Source of the DNA: JBHYGK01 sp051859045
GTDB taxonomy: Bacteria > Pseudomonadota > Gammaproteobacteria > Xanthomonadales > Xanthomonadaceae
Direction: 5' to 3'
Length of the DNA: 40,244 nucleotides
Assembly: GCA_051859045.1 (NCBI GenBank)
Contig: JBHYGK010000024.1
Location: 1 to 40,244, forward strand
Under the pieces are notes generated by a model. That model saw only the letters and a list, made by a program, of their open reading frames with translations, did no database searches and was not told the origin of the DNA. A program made the position numbers and the translations under genes. This document shows, in pieces, positions 1 through 8,404 of this stretch (positions are counted from its first letter, which is position 1; the number at the start of each line of letters is the position of its first letter).

Positions 1-709
1 CCCAGTCCGCCGCGCCCGCGCGCCGCGGGGCGGGGGCGCCGACGGCGGGCGCGGCGGGCTCCGGCCGCGCATCGGCGAAGGCCGCGCGCAGCAGGCCGCG
101 GCTGGGCGCGTGCCACACCAGCATCACGCCGGTCAGCGTCACCAGCGCGAGGACGGGGAGGGTCACCGTCCCCAGCGAGCGGTGCCAGCTCACCCAGCGC
201 CGCGCGGGCGGCCCGCGGTGCCAGCGCAGCGACGCCAGCACGCCGCCGTTCCGCGGCCACCACAGCCACAGGCCGGAGCCGAGCAGGAACAGCGCGATCG
301 CGCCGACGACGCCGACCGCCTGGTGGCCGAGCGGGCCGGCGAGGGCGTTGGCGTGCAGGTCGCGCAGCCACAGCACCGCATCGTCGCCGGGTCCGAGCGT
401 CAGCAGCACGCGGCCGTCGTCGCTGGCCCGGTAGCGGCGCGCGCCGTCGGGCAGGAACACCTGGTAGGCCGGCAGGCCCGGGCGCGGCAGGTCGAACGCG
501 CCGGCCTCGCCGGCGCGCGCCTCCTCCGCCACCACCCGCGCCAGCGCCCCGGGCACCACCACCGGCGCGCCCTCGGCCAGCACCGGGTGCCGGGCGAGCA
601 GCAGCTCCGGCTGCCAGGCCAGCACGGTGCCGGTGAGCCCGAGCAGCGCGAAGGCCAGCCCGGCCACGAGGCCGAGCCACAGGTGCAGCCACTTCAGCGC
701 GCCGCGCAT
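1..709 (-). CDS. PepSY-associated transmembrane protein (3' end cut by window edge)
   Basis: Translating the minus strand from ATG at 709 gives an open frame to the window edge (236 codons, no stop). It opens with MRGALKWLHLWLGLVAG, the usual first helix of PepSY-associated membrane proteins. A periplasmic stretch follows, then a second helix near residues 132-151 ending in LWLWWP, then WHRSLGTVTLPVLALVTLTG as a third helix. Family members sit in the inner membrane beside siderophore or heme TonB receptors; some act as ferric-siderophore reductases. It begins 19 bp after the TonB receptor stop, so the two are probably one iron-responsive operon. Only the C-terminus is missing. The reductase role is inferred from family and context. 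Confidence 0.85.
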   Translation of the reverse strand, partial: MRGALKWLHLWLGLVAGLAFALLGLTGTVLAWQPELLLARHPVLAEGAPVVVPGALARVVAEEARAGEAGAFDLPRPGLPAYQVFLPDGARRYRASDDGRVLLTLGPGDDAVLWLRDLHANALAGPLGHQAVGVVGAIALFLLGSGLWLWWPRNGGVLASLRWHRGPPARRWVSWHRSLGTVTLPVLALVTLTGVMLVWHAPSRGLLRAAFADARPEPAAPAVGAPAPRRAGAADW

Positions 710-728
710 CGCCCGCCGCCGCCCGGGC

Positions 729-2846
729 TCAGAACGCCCGGGTCCAGGTCGCGCTCAGCGTGCGGCCGCGGCCGGCGAACCAGGTCGCGTTGGTGCCGAG
801 GGTCTGGGAGTAGTAGGTGATGTACTGGCGGTCGAGCAGGTTCTCGACGCCCAGCGCGAGCTGGCCGTGGCGGCCGGTGTCCCAGCGCAGCAGCGCGTCG
901 AGCGTGGTGTAGCCGTCGAAGGCCGCCACCTGGGCGCCGAGGCGATCGAAGCGGCGCGAGCCGTTGCGCGCGACCTGCAGGCGCCCGCTCACCGCGTCGC
1001 CGATCGCCTGGGTCCACGACAGCACCACGCGGTCGGGGCTGATGTTGGCGCCGTCGAGGTCGCTGTCGACGCGGCCGTCGCCGTCGCGGTCGCTGCGGCC
1101 GTCGGTGCTGGCCCAGTCCAGGCCGATCTCGGTGCCGTCGAACGGGCGCCAGCCCGCGGCCAGCTCCCAGCCCTGCAGCTCGGTGCGCTCGCGCGCGACG
1201 CTGTAGGACTGGTTGGCGGCGTCGAACACCAGCAGCGCGCCGAGGTCGGAGGCGCTCCACCAGCGCGCCACCCGCAGGCGCCAGGTGCCGTCGTCGAACG
1301 CGGCGCCGAGCTCGCGGTTGTCCGCGACCACCGGGGTCAGGTCGAGGAACGTGTCGACGTCCTGGCCGGGCAGGTTGATCGCGCGCAGCACGCGGCCGAC
1401 GTCGGGCAGGCCGTAGCCCTCGGCGACGCTGGCGTAGACGTTGAACGCGTCGGTCACGTCGACCACCACGCCGGCGTTGGCCAGCGTCTCGCCGAACGAG
1501 GGCGTGCCGCCGTCGACGCTGACGCCGTTGTAGAAGGCCAGCGTGCGGAAGGTGGCCACCTCGAGGTCGCCGTGTTCGCGGCGCAGGCCACCGCTCAGCG
1601 CCACGCGCTCGCCCAGCAGCCACTCGGCCTGGGCGAACGGCGCCCAGCTGCGGTAGCGGGTCTCGGGCACCCACAGGCGCCCGCTCTGCGCGAGCGACTG
1701 CGCGGTGGTGTCCTCGAGCGCGTCGACGCCCAGCAGCACCGACAGGCGCCCGTCGGCGAGGCCGCGGCGCGACCAGTCCAGGCGCGCGCCGGTCTTGTCG
1801 CTCTCGTTCTGCGACTGGTCGAAGAAGCCCGCGGGCAGCGACGGGTCCTGGAAGGTGGCGAAGGTGCCGCCGCCGAACAGCTCGCGGGTGCGCTGGTGGA
1901 ACAGCTGCGCGCGCAGCGCGCCGCCGGCCGCGTCGGCGTCGCTGTAGTCGAGCGTCGTGGTGAGGATGCGGTTGCGCGGCGGGGTGCCCGGCTGCGTGCC
2001 GCGCACCGAGGTGGTCGGGCGGCCGGCGGCGATGCTGCCGGCGACGGCCACGTAGTCACCCTCGCCCTGCAGCTCGAAGCGGTTGGCCATCAGCTGCAGG
2101 CGGCGCGCGTCGTCGAGCTGCAGGCCGAGCTTGGCGAACAGGTTCCACTGGTGGCTGTCCTGCAGGTCGCCCTGGGTCGAGTCCACGCCGATCGCCCGGC
2201 CCTCGCCGTCGTAGTACAGCCCGCGCTCCTGCCAGCTCGCGCCGGCGACCACGTCCAGCGCGCCGGCGTCGTGGCCCACGAGCCAGCTGCCGCGGCCGCC
2301 GAGGCCGTCGCCCGCGCCGTCGGTGGGCGCGGTGGCGCCCAGTTCGAGGCGCTGGGTGGTGCCGGCCTCCGGCGCGCGCCGGGTGATGATGTTGATCAGG
2401 CCGCCCGAGGCGCCGAGGCCCTGCAGCGCGTTCGCGCCGTGCAGCACCTCGATGCGCTCGATCATCGCCGGGTCGATCGTGTAGCCGTCGCGCGAGCCGT
2501 CGCGCAGCGGGCTCGACTGCGGCACGCCGTCCACGAGGTAGAGCGGGCTGCGGCCGCGCAGGGTCTCGCCGAAGCCCGAGAGCTTCTGCCGGCTCGGCGA
2601 GAAGCCCGGCACCAGGTTCGCCAGCACGCTGCTGAGGTCGGTGGTGACCGCGAACTGGGCCTCGAGCTGCGCGCGGGTGATCACCGTGATCGTCGAGGGC
2701 AGGGCGCGGTCGCCCTGGGGCAGGCGCGAGGTGCTCGCGGTGACGACCACGCGGTCGAGGGTGGCGGCGTCGGCCGCGGCGTCGACGTCGGCGCGCGCGG
2801 CGGGAGCCGCGAGCGCGGCGAGGATGGCGAGGGGAAGCAGGCGCAT
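729..2846 (-). CDS. TonB-dependent outer-membrane receptor, siderophore type
   Basis: A 705-residue protein with signal peptide (residues 1 to about 19, ending AARA), then LDRVVVTAS near 30, a TonB-box-like segment. The plug domain follows, with ITVITRAQLE, LRGRSPLYLVDGVPQ and IERIEVLHGANALQGLGASGGLINIITRR, the conserved plug series. The rest is a beta-barrel with the late motif LGVENLLDRQYITYYSQ and a terminal Phe, both typical of ferric-siderophore receptors. Length matches the family (about 680-750). It precedes a PepSY protein in the same transcription unit and has a Fur-like site over its promoter. The substrate cannot be read from sequence; a ferric siderophore is most likely. Confidence 0.93.
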   Translation of the reverse strand: MRLLPLAILAALAAPAARADVDAAADAATLDRVVVTASTSRLPQGDRALPSTITVITRAQLEAQFAVTTDLSSVLANLVPGFSPSRQKLSGFGETLRGRSPLYLVDGVPQSSPLRDGSRDGYTIDPAMIERIEVLHGANALQGLGASGGLINIITRRAPEAGTTQRLELGATAPTDGAGDGLGGRGSWLVGHDAGALDVVAGASWQERGLYYDGEGRAIGVDSTQGDLQDSHQWNLFAKLGLQLDDARRLQLMANRFELQGEGDYVAVAGSIAAGRPTTSVRGTQPGTPPRNRILTTTLDYSDADAAGGALRAQLFHQRTRELFGGGTFATFQDPSLPAGFFDQSQNESDKTGARLDWSRRGLADGRLSVLLGVDALEDTTAQSLAQSGRLWVPETRYRSWAPFAQAEWLLGERVALSGGLRREHGDLEVATFRTLAFYNGVSVDGGTPSFGETLANAGVVVDVTDAFNVYASVAEGYGLPDVGRVLRAINLPGQDVDTFLDLTPVVADNRELGAAFDDGTWRLRVARWWSASDLGALLVFDAANQSYSVARERTELQGWELAAGWRPFDGTEIGLDWASTDGRSDRDGDGRVDSDLDGANISPDRVVLSWTQAIGDAVSGRLQVARNGSRRFDRLGAQVAAFDGYTTLDALLRWDTGRHGQLALGVENLLDRQYITYYSQTLGTNATWFAGRGRTLSATWTRAF

Positions 2847-2878
2847 GGAGACGGGCGGCCGGGAAGGAAGGGGCCACG

Positions 2879-2919
2879 AGTCTACGGGCGACCGGATCTC
2901 AAACGCAAATTATTCGCAA
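2879..2919 (-). promoter_or_regulatory. Candidate promoter with Fur-like box for the TonB receptor
   Basis: On the minus strand TTGCGT (2903-2908) is 18 nt from TAGACT (2879-2884), which lies 32 bp before the receptor ATG. A 19-bp AT-rich element at 2901-2919 (TTGCGAATAATTTGCGTTT on the minus strand) overlaps the -35. It resembles the GCGAATAATT-type Fur sites of iron receptors and is partly dyadic. AT-rich sequence is rare in this window, which strengthens the case. Fur binding is inferred. Confidence 0.6.
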
Positions 2920-2943
2920 CGGAGGCTTTGTCGCGTCTCCGGC

Positions 2944-3900
2944 TCAGGCGCCGAAGCGCGCGCGGACCTCGTCGGCGCGCGGCAGCGAGCCCGCGGCGCC
3001 CGGCCGCTCGGTGGACAGGGCGGCATAGCGGCCGGCGGCGCGCAGCGCGTCGTCGAGGCCGAGCCCGGCCACCAGCCCGGCGGCGAGCGCGCCGTTGAAC
3101 GCGTCGCCGGCGGCGGTGCTGTCCACCGCCTGGACCCGCTCGGCCGCGAAGCGCGCGTGGCCGCCGTCGGCCGCGGAGCGGAACGCGCCGTGGCGGCCGA
3201 GCGTGACGACGACGGTGGCGGCGCAGCCGGTGGCCGCCCGCAGCGCGTCGCACAGCGCGTGCAGCGCGCCGTCGGCGAGGCCGGCGAGGGCGTCGGGATC
3301 GACGCTGGCGGCGGCATGTCGCGCGAGCAGCGCGGCGAACTCCGTCTCGTTCGGGGTCAGCAGGTCGGCCAGCGCGAGCAGGGCGGGCGTGGTCGGCGCG
3401 TCGGCCGGCGCGGGGTTGAGCAGGGTGCGCGCGCCGGCGGCGCGGCCGGCGGCCAGCGCCGCCTCGACGGCCTCGGCGGGTACCTCGAGCTGGGCGAGCA
3501 CCGCGTCGGCCGGGCCCAGCCCGGCGCAGGCGGCGCGCGCGTCGTCGGCGGTCAGCGCGGCGTTGGCGCCGGCGGCCACGACGATCAGGTTGCGGGCCTC
3601 GCCATCCACCAGGATGCCGGCGGTGCCGGTGGGCAGGCCGGGGACGAGGCGGGCGTGCAGCGCGACGCCGTCGGCGTCGGCGAGGCGGCGGGCCAGCGCG
3701 CCGGCGTCATCCTCGCCGAGCGCGGTGCAGAACGCGGTGGGCGCGCCGGAGCGCGCCGCGGCCACGGCCTGGTTGAAGCCCTTGCCGCCGGGACCGGCGG
3801 CATAGGTGCCGGCGCGCGTCTCGCCCGGCACCGGCAGGCGCGGGGCGTTCCAGACGTGGTCGAGGTTGAAGCTGCCGACCACCAGCACCCGCCCGGCCAT
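2944..3900 (-). CDS. rbsK: Ribokinase (PfkB family sugar kinase)
   Basis: 318 residues. It phosphorylates ribose to ribose-5-phosphate with ATP. The N-terminus VLVVGSFNLDHV, the sugar-binding GPGGKGFNQAVAAAR motif (about 37-51), LLNPAPA and LLTPNETE, and the C-terminal DSTAAGDAFNGAL with catalytic Asp266 are all present, in the order expected of ribokinase. Its ATG lies 3 bp after the stop of the upstream nucleoside transporter, so the pair is an operon. The likely job is using ribose released from imported nucleosides. A related PfkB nucleoside or sugar kinase is the main alternative. Confidence 0.88.
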   Translation of the reverse strand: MAGRVLVVGSFNLDHVWNAPRLPVPGETRAGTYAAGPGGKGFNQAVAAARSGAPTAFCTALGEDDAGALARRLADADGVALHARLVPGLPTGTAGILVDGEARNLIVVAAGANAALTADDARAACAGLGPADAVLAQLEVPAEAVEAALAAGRAAGARTLLNPAPADAPTTPALLALADLLTPNETEFAALLARHAAASVDPDALAGLADGALHALCDALRAATGCAATVVVTLGRHGAFRSAADGGHARFAAERVQAVDSTAAGDAFNGALAAGLVAGLGLDDALRAAGRYAALSTERPGAAGSLPRADEVRARFGA

Positions 3901-3903
3901 GGC

Positions 3904-5175
3904 TCAGCCCGCGAAGCCGTGCAGCACGCCGGCGATGGTCGCCGTCATCATCGTGGCGATCGAGCCGCCCAGCACCGCCTTCAGGCCGAAGCGCGCGAGG
4001 TCGCCGCGGCGCTCGGGCGCGAGGCTGCCGATGCCGCCGAGCTGGATCGCGATCGAGCTGAAGTTGGCGAAGCCGCACAGCGCGTAGGTGGCGATGATCA
4101 CCGAGGTCGGCGACAGGCTGTCCTTGATGCCGGCGAGCTGGTTGTAGGCGAAGAACTCGTTGAGCACGACCTTGGTGCCGATCAGGCTGCCCACCGTGGT
4201 GGCGTCGGCCCAGGGCACGCCGATGACCCAGGCGATCGGGGCCAGCAGGTAGCCCAGCAGCACCGAGAGGTCGACCGGGCGGCCGATCATGGCCTCCAGG
4301 CCGGACTCGTTGCCCAGCCAGGCGATCGGGGCGTTGAGCAGCGCGATCAGCGCGGTGAACGCGAGCAGCATCGCGCCGACGTTCAGCGCCAGCTGCAGGC
4401 CTTCGGCGGCGCCGGAGGCGGCCGCGTCGATGACGTTGGCCGAGGTCTTCTCGACCTCGAGGCTGACCCGGCCCAGCGTGGCCGGGGTGTCGGTCTCCGG
4501 GCACAGGATCTTGGCGATCACCAGCGTGGCCGGCGCGGCCATGATGCTGGCGGTCAGCAGGTGCTTGGCGAACTCGGCCTGCTCGGCGGCGTTGTCGCCG
4601 CCCAGCATCAGCACGTACGCGCCCAGCACGCCGCCGGCGATGGTGGCCATGCCGCCGACCATCAGCGTGAGCAGCTCCGAGCGCGTCATCGAGGCGATGT
4701 AGGGCTTCACCACCAGCGGCGCCTCGGTCTGGCCGATGAAGGCGTTGGCGCACACCGACAGGGTCTCGGCGCCGGAGACGCGCATGGCCTTGGTGATGAC
4801 CCAGGCCATGCCCTTGACCACCGCCTGCATGATGCCGAGGTGGTAGAGCACGCCCATGAAGGCGGCGAAGAAGATGATCGTCGGCAGCACCTGGAAGGCG
4901 AAGATGAAGCCCAGCTGGTCGGTCTCGGCGAGCTCGCCGAAGATCAGCTTCGAGCCTTCGCCGGTGAAGCCGAGCAGCTTGACGAAGCCCTCGCTGAGCC
5001 AGCCGAAGATCGTCGAGCCCCAGGGCGTGAGCAGCACGAAGCAGGCGAACGCGATCTGCAGCGCCAGGCCGATGCCGACGAGCGTCCAGTCCACGCGGCG
5101 GCGGTTGTCGGAGAACAGCCAGGCGATGCCGACGAGGACGGACAGGCCGAAGAGGCCGAAGAGGATGGAGGTCAT
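3904..5175 (-). CDS. nupC: Concentrative nucleoside transporter (NupC/CNT family)
   Basis: 423 residues, membrane protein with about ten hydrophobic segments. Three CNT signatures are intact: FIGQTEAPLVVKPY (147-160), VVLNEFFAYNQL in the second half, and CGFANFSSIAIQLGGIG near the C-terminus, which form the nucleoside and cation binding region in this family. It imports nucleosides with a proton or sodium gradient. Followed 3 bp later by ribokinase. Length is typical for bacterial members (390-425). Confidence 0.92.
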   Translation of the reverse strand: MTSILFGLFGLSVLVGIAWLFSDNRRRVDWTLVGIGLALQIAFACFVLLTPWGSTIFGWLSEGFVKLLGFTGEGSKLIFGELAETDQLGFIFAFQVLPTIIFFAAFMGVLYHLGIMQAVVKGMAWVITKAMRVSGAETLSVCANAFIGQTEAPLVVKPYIASMTRSELLTLMVGGMATIAGGVLGAYVLMLGGDNAAEQAEFAKHLLTASIMAAPATLVIAKILCPETDTPATLGRVSLEVEKTSANVIDAAASGAAEGLQLALNVGAMLLAFTALIALLNAPIAWLGNESGLEAMIGRPVDLSVLLGYLLAPIAWVIGVPWADATTVGSLIGTKVVLNEFFAYNQLAGIKDSLSPTSVIIATYALCGFANFSSIAIQLGGIGSLAPERRGDLARFGLKAVLGGSIATMMTATIAGVLHGFAG

Positions 5176-5209
5176 GGGGACGCCGGTGGCCCGCGATTCA
5201 GGATCGCGC

Positions 5210-5215
5210 AGGGTA
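5210..5215 (-). promoter_or_regulatory. Candidate -10 (TACCCT) of nupC-rbsK
   Basis: TACCCT on the minus strand, 34 bp before the nupC ATG. No convincing -35 is visible. The stretch 5176-5295 otherwise holds only the nupC leader and no other gene. Confidence 0.35.
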
Positions 5216-5295
5216 GGCGCTGGGCCCCGTGCCGGGCAAGGCGGCGTGAAGGCCCGCGGACGGCGGGGAGGTGAAGGCGGGGCCGGGCGCCCGGC

Positions 5296-6429
5296 TCAGC
5301 CGTCGCGGGCGACGCTGCGGCCGCGGCCCGCGGCCTTGGCCATCCGGACCCGCTGGTCGGCGCGGCGGAGCAGGCCCGAGAGCTCGCCGGCGTCGTGCGG
5401 ATAGGCCGCGATCCCGGCGGAGAAGTCCAGCGGCCAGCCCGGCTCGCCGACGCTGGGGACGAAGGGCTGGACGGCGAGGGCGCGGCGCACGGCCTCGACG
5501 CGCTCGTAGGCCTGGCCGAGCGGCCCCTGCAGGACCAGCAGGAACTCCTCGCCGCCGATCCGCAGCGCCACTTCGTCGGGGCCGAGCATCCCGCGCAGCC
5601 GGGCGGCGACCTCCACCAGCGCCGCGTCGCCGGACGGGTGCCCGTGCAGTTCGTTGAGCCGGCGCAGGTGGTCGATGTCGACCAGGGCCACGCTGAGGGT
5701 ATGGCCGCCGTCGCGCGCGTCCGCGAGCAGGTTGGGCAGGCGCTGGCTGAGCTGGGTGCGGTTGGGCAGGCCGGTGAGGCCGTCGCGGCCGGAGGCCCGC
5801 ACGATCGCCTGCATCCGGTACACCACCACCGCGCACAGCGGCACCGCGATCGCGAGCACCAGCAGGCGCTGCACCTGGGCCGAGAGCGTGGCCTGCCCGT
5901 AGCCCACCGAGGCCAGCGCCTCGGGCGGATGCAGCGCCAGCACCACGCCGGCGAGCACGCCGTACTGCAGCACCGCCACCACGCCGGCGAACAGGGTCAC
6001 CCGCCCGTCCAGGCGCAGCGTGCTGCCCATGATCGCGAGCAGGTAGCAGGGGAAGACCACCGCGGAGTTCAGGCCGGCGGCCGGGTCCTGCAGCGACAGC
6101 AGGGCCAGCGCGAGGGTGGTGGCGCTGGCGTCGAAGCCGGCGGTCAGGAAGGGCAGCCAGGCCAGGCGCCGGGCGTGGCGGGCGAGGGCCAGCCACAGCA
6201 GCGAGAGCGCGAACGCGGGCGCCACGCCGGCCCAGCCGGCGAGCGCGCCGCCCAGGTCGCCGCCCAGCGCGAGGTTGATCGCGGGCAGCAGCATCAGCAC
6301 CCCGAGCAGGGCCACGCGCACCCGCGCGGTGAGCCGCTCGCCCGCGGCGCCCACGTCGAGCAGCAGCGCATCGGGGCGCTCGAACAGCGCGCGCAGGGGG
6401 CCGCGCAGGGTGGTGTCGGCGTCGCTCAT
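5296..6429 (-). CDS. Membrane-bound GGDEF diguanylate cyclase
   Basis: 377 residues from ATG at 6429. The open frame extends farther upstream, but that part runs antiparallel within the UPF0016 gene region in another frame, and MSDADTT after a -10-like hexamer is the sensible start. The first about 200 residues carry five or six hydrophobic helices (a MASE-like sensor, family not recognised). The GGDEF domain starts at RDGLTGLPNRTQL; VDIDHLRRLNELHGHPSGD is the metal/GTP site and GGEEF (292-296) the active loop, so synthesis of c-di-GMP from two GTP is expected. The RxxD inhibitory site that normally lies five residues before GGEEF is absent (GPDE there), so product inhibition may be weak. Confidence 0.9.
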   Translation of the reverse strand: MSDADTTLRGPLRALFERPDALLLDVGAAGERLTARVRVALLGVLMLLPAINLALGGDLGGALAGWAGVAPAFALSLLWLALARHARRLAWLPFLTAGFDASATTLALALLSLQDPAAGLNSAVVFPCYLLAIMGSTLRLDGRVTLFAGVVAVLQYGVLAGVVLALHPPEALASVGYGQATLSAQVQRLLVLAIAVPLCAVVVYRMQAIVRASGRDGLTGLPNRTQLSQRLPNLLADARDGGHTLSVALVDIDHLRRLNELHGHPSGDAALVEVAARLRGMLGPDEVALRIGGEEFLLVLQGPLGQAYERVEAVRRALAVQPFVPSVGEPGWPLDFSAGIAAYPHDAGELSGLLRRADQRVRMAKAAGRGRSVARDG

Positions 6430-6447
6430 GGGGCTCCGGGCGGGCGA

Positions 6448-6480
6448 CCGGGGCGGAAGCCCCGGGCGAGCGCGAGCATA
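6448..6480 (-). promoter_or_regulatory. Candidate -10 and leader hairpin of the GGDEF gene
   Basis: TATGCT on the minus strand at 6475-6480 is 45 bp before the ATG. In the leader, a perfect 7-bp stem (6448-6454 with 6459-6465, 4-nt loop) could form. No c-di-GMP riboswitch core was recognised; the hairpin is too small for one. Confidence 0.3.
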
Positions 6481-6524
6481 CCCGGCGCCGGCGCGGGCGC
6501 GGGCCTCGCCGCGCGCCCCCGGCC

Positions 6525-7094
6525 TCAGCCGCCGAGGCCGCGGAACGCCACCCACAGGCCAAGGCCCGCGAACAGCGCCGCCGCGACCCAGCGCGCCTGG
6601 CGCATCGGCAGCCGGTCGGAGAACCGCGCGCCCAGCACCACCACCGGCGCGTTCGCCAGCAGCATGCCCAGCGTGGTGCCGGCGATCACCTGCCACAGCG
6701 GGTCGTAGCGCGCCGCCAGGAGCACCGTGGCCACCTGGGTCTTGTCGCCGATCTCGGCCAGGAAGAACGCCACGCAGGTGGCCAGGAAGGCGCCGTGGCG
6801 GGGCGGCGGCGCCGCGCCGTCCTCGTCGAGGGTGTCGGGCACCAGCGCCCAGGCAGCGACGGCGAGGAAGCTCACCACCACCGCCCAGCGCAGCCAGTCG
6901 GCCGGCACGTGGGACGAGACCCAGTCGCCCGCCCAGGCCGCGGCGGCGTGGTTGAGCAGGGTCGCGACGAGGATGCCGGCGACGATCGTCCACGGCGCGC
7001 GGTAGCGCGCGGCGAGCACGAGGGCCAGCAGCTGGGTCTTGTCGCCGATCTCGGCGATCGCGACGGCGGTGGTGGACACGAACAGGGCGTCCAT
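6525..7094 (-). CDS. UPF0016/GDT1 family manganese exporter
   Basis: 189 residues, six predicted helices in two homologous halves, each with the family motif EIGDKT (15-20 and 114-119). These acidic motifs line the cation path in GDT1/TMEM165 proteins; bacterial members export Mn2+. Length and two-fold repeat fit the full-length bacterial form. A yybP-ykoY Mn2+ riboswitch lies directly upstream on the same strand, which independently supports a manganese role. Confidence 0.92.
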   Translation of the reverse strand: MDALFVSTTAVAIAEIGDKTQLLALVLAARYRAPWTIVAGILVATLLNHAAAAWAGDWVSSHVPADWLRWAVVVSFLAVAAWALVPDTLDEDGAAPPPRHGAFLATCVAFFLAEIGDKTQVATVLLAARYDPLWQVIAGTTLGMLLANAPVVVLGARFSDRLPMRQARWVAAALFAGLGLWVAFRGLGG

Positions 7095-7143
7095 GCGGGA
7101 CTCCAGGGCAGGGGGCCGGGCGGCGTGGACGCGAGAAAGCCAC

Positions 7144-7168
7144 CACGCGGCCCGGCCGGGCGCGTGGC
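7144..7168 (-). terminator. Hairpin between riboswitch aptamer and ATG (possible expression platform)
   Basis: A near-perfect GC hairpin, arms CCACGC and GCGTGG around a palindromic GC core, lies between the aptamer and the UPF0016 start. Only a short pyrimidine run (TTTCTC) follows it on the minus strand, so it may act as a terminator or by sequestering an upstream anti-terminator arm. The mechanism is inferred. Confidence 0.4.
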
Positions 7169-7170
7169 GA

Positions 7171-7305
7171 CCCTCTCGGTCTCGCCCGGCGCCGCGTCCG
7201 ACCCGCGAGGGGAGGAGCGGCGCGCCCGCGCCATGGCCATGGGGGCCAAGTGTGTTGACGCGGGGATCCCGGCCAGGCCGGGCGGGCTACTCCCCGGAGG
7301 CGGGG
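7171..7305 (-). promoter_or_regulatory. yybP-ykoY manganese riboswitch
   Basis: Read on the minus strand, the leader contains the two invariant loops of this class: GGGGAGUAG (7287-7295) and GGGCGAGACC (7179-7188), joined by GC-rich helices. GUCAACACACUUGG sits between them, matching the conserved UCAACA segment of the Rfam class. In this family the two loops dock to bind Mn2+ and switch on export genes. The downstream gene is a UPF0016 Mn exporter, one of the known targets. Call rests on sequence motifs and context; no covariance search was possible. Confidence 0.88.
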
Positions 7306-7317
7306 ACAGCGGCGCGC

Positions 7318-7323
7318 AGTCTA
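7318..7323 (-). promoter_or_regulatory. Candidate -10 (TAGACT) for the riboswitch transcript
   Basis: TAGACT on the minus strand, 13 bp before the first aptamer helix, placing the transcript start close to the aptamer edge. Same hexamer as proposed for the TonB receptor. It is 37 bp from the divergent aldo/keto reductase -10. Confidence 0.45.
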
Positions 7324-7359
7324 CCCGCTGGCGCGGACGCTGTCCTCACCCGGCGGCCG

Positions 7360-7365
7360 TACACT
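7360..7365 (+). promoter_or_regulatory. Candidate -10 (TACACT) of the aldo/keto reductase
   Basis: TACACT, 30 bp before the ATG. The same hexamer precedes gcvH and the tetR gene in this window. No clear -35. Confidence 0.4.
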
Positions 7366-7395
7366 GCGCGGCCCCGCTTCCGCCGCGAGACCGCC

Positions 7396-8364
7396 ATGCT
7401 CTACCGCCGCCTCGGCCGCACCGGCCTGCCCGTCTCCGCGCTGTCGTTCGGCGCCTGGGTCAGCTTCGGCCACCAGATCGGGCGCGGCGAGGCCCGCGAG
7501 CTGGTCCACCAGGCCTTCGAGGCCGGCGTGAACCTGTTCGACAACGCCGAGACCTACGCCGCCGGCGAGGCCGAGCGGATCATGGGCGACGTGATCGTCG
7601 ACCTGCGCCTGCCGCGCGACGCGATCGCGGTCACCAGCAAGGTGTACTTCGGGAGCGTGCGCGACCCGCTGCCGATGCAGCGCGGGCTCTCGCGCAAGCA
7701 CGTGCACGACGCCTGCCACGGCGCGCTCAAGCGCCTGCGGCTGGACTACCTCGACCTGTTCTACTGCCATCGCCCCGACCCCGACTGCCCGGTCGAGGAG
7801 ACCGTGCTGGCGATGGACGCCCTCGTGCGCCAGGGCAAGGTGCTGTACTGGGGCACCTCGGAGTGGCCGGCGGCGCTGATCGAGCGCGCCGCGACCTTCG
7901 CCCGCGAGCAGCGCCTGGCCGGGCCGTCGATGGAGCAGCCGCAGTACAACCTGCTGGAGCGCAAGCGCGTGGAGTTCGAATACGCGCCGCTGTACGCCTC
8001 GCTCGGGCTCGGCACCACCACCTGGTCGCCGCTGGCCTCGGGCCTGCTGACCGGCAAGTACGCCGACGGCATCCCCGCCGGCTCGCGCCTCGCCACGCCG
8101 GGCTACGAGTGGTTGGCCGAGCGCCTGCGCGACGGCGGCGCCCGCCTGGCCAAGCAGCTCGCCGCGTTCCAGGCCCTGGCCGCCGAGGCCGGCGTGCCCG
8201 CCGCGGCGCTGGCGATCGCGTGGTGCCTGAAGAACCCGCACGTCTCGAGCGTGATCCTGGGCGCCACCAAGCCCGCCCAGCTCGCCGAGAACCTGCGCGC
8301 GCTGGAGGCCCTGCCGCTGCTGCATGGGGAGTTCCAGGACCGGCTCGAGGCCTGCTTCGCCTGA
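7396..8364 (+). CDS. Aldo/keto reductase, Kv-beta-like (AKR6-type)
   Basis: 322 residues from ATG at 7396; the frame is open upstream but that sequence antisense to the riboswitch is not protein-like. Opens with LGRTGLPVSALSFGAWVSFG, the form found in potassium-channel beta-subunit-like reductases. The catalytic tetrad is present: Asp49, Tyr54 (FDNAETYAAG), Lys82 (VTSKVYF) and His125 (LFYCHRPD). The NADPH-binding tail IAWCLKNPHVSSVILGATKP is intact. It should reduce aldehydes or ketones with NADPH in the cytoplasm; the physiological substrate is unknown. Stands alone on its strand. Confidence 0.9.
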   Translation: MLYRRLGRTGLPVSALSFGAWVSFGHQIGRGEARELVHQAFEAGVNLFDNAETYAAGEAERIMGDVIVDLRLPRDAIAVTSKVYFGSVRDPLPMQRGLSRKHVHDACHGALKRLRLDYLDLFYCHRPDPDCPVEETVLAMDALVRQGKVLYWGTSEWPAALIERAATFAREQRLAGPSMEQPQYNLLERKRVEFEYAPLYASLGLGTTTWSPLASGLLTGKYADGIPAGSRLATPGYEWLAERLRDGGARLAKQLAAFQALAAEAGVPAAALAIAWCLKNPHVSSVILGATKPAQLAENLRALEALPLLHGEFQDRLEACFA

Positions 8365-8404
8365 ACGCGGGCCCGCACCGGCCGTCGGCGGGGTCATCCT
8401 GCGC

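Noticed and set aside
627..5274. Very long plus-strand open frames opposite the TonB receptor, ribokinase and nupC genes
   Set aside because: They are antisense mirrors of well-recognised genes, have Arg/Ala/Gly-rich nonsense composition and arise from the high GC content.
7039..7395. N-terminal extension of the aldo/keto reductase frame
   Set aside because: It runs antisense through the riboswitch and the exporter start; family members begin at the LGRTG segment, so ATG at 7396 was used.
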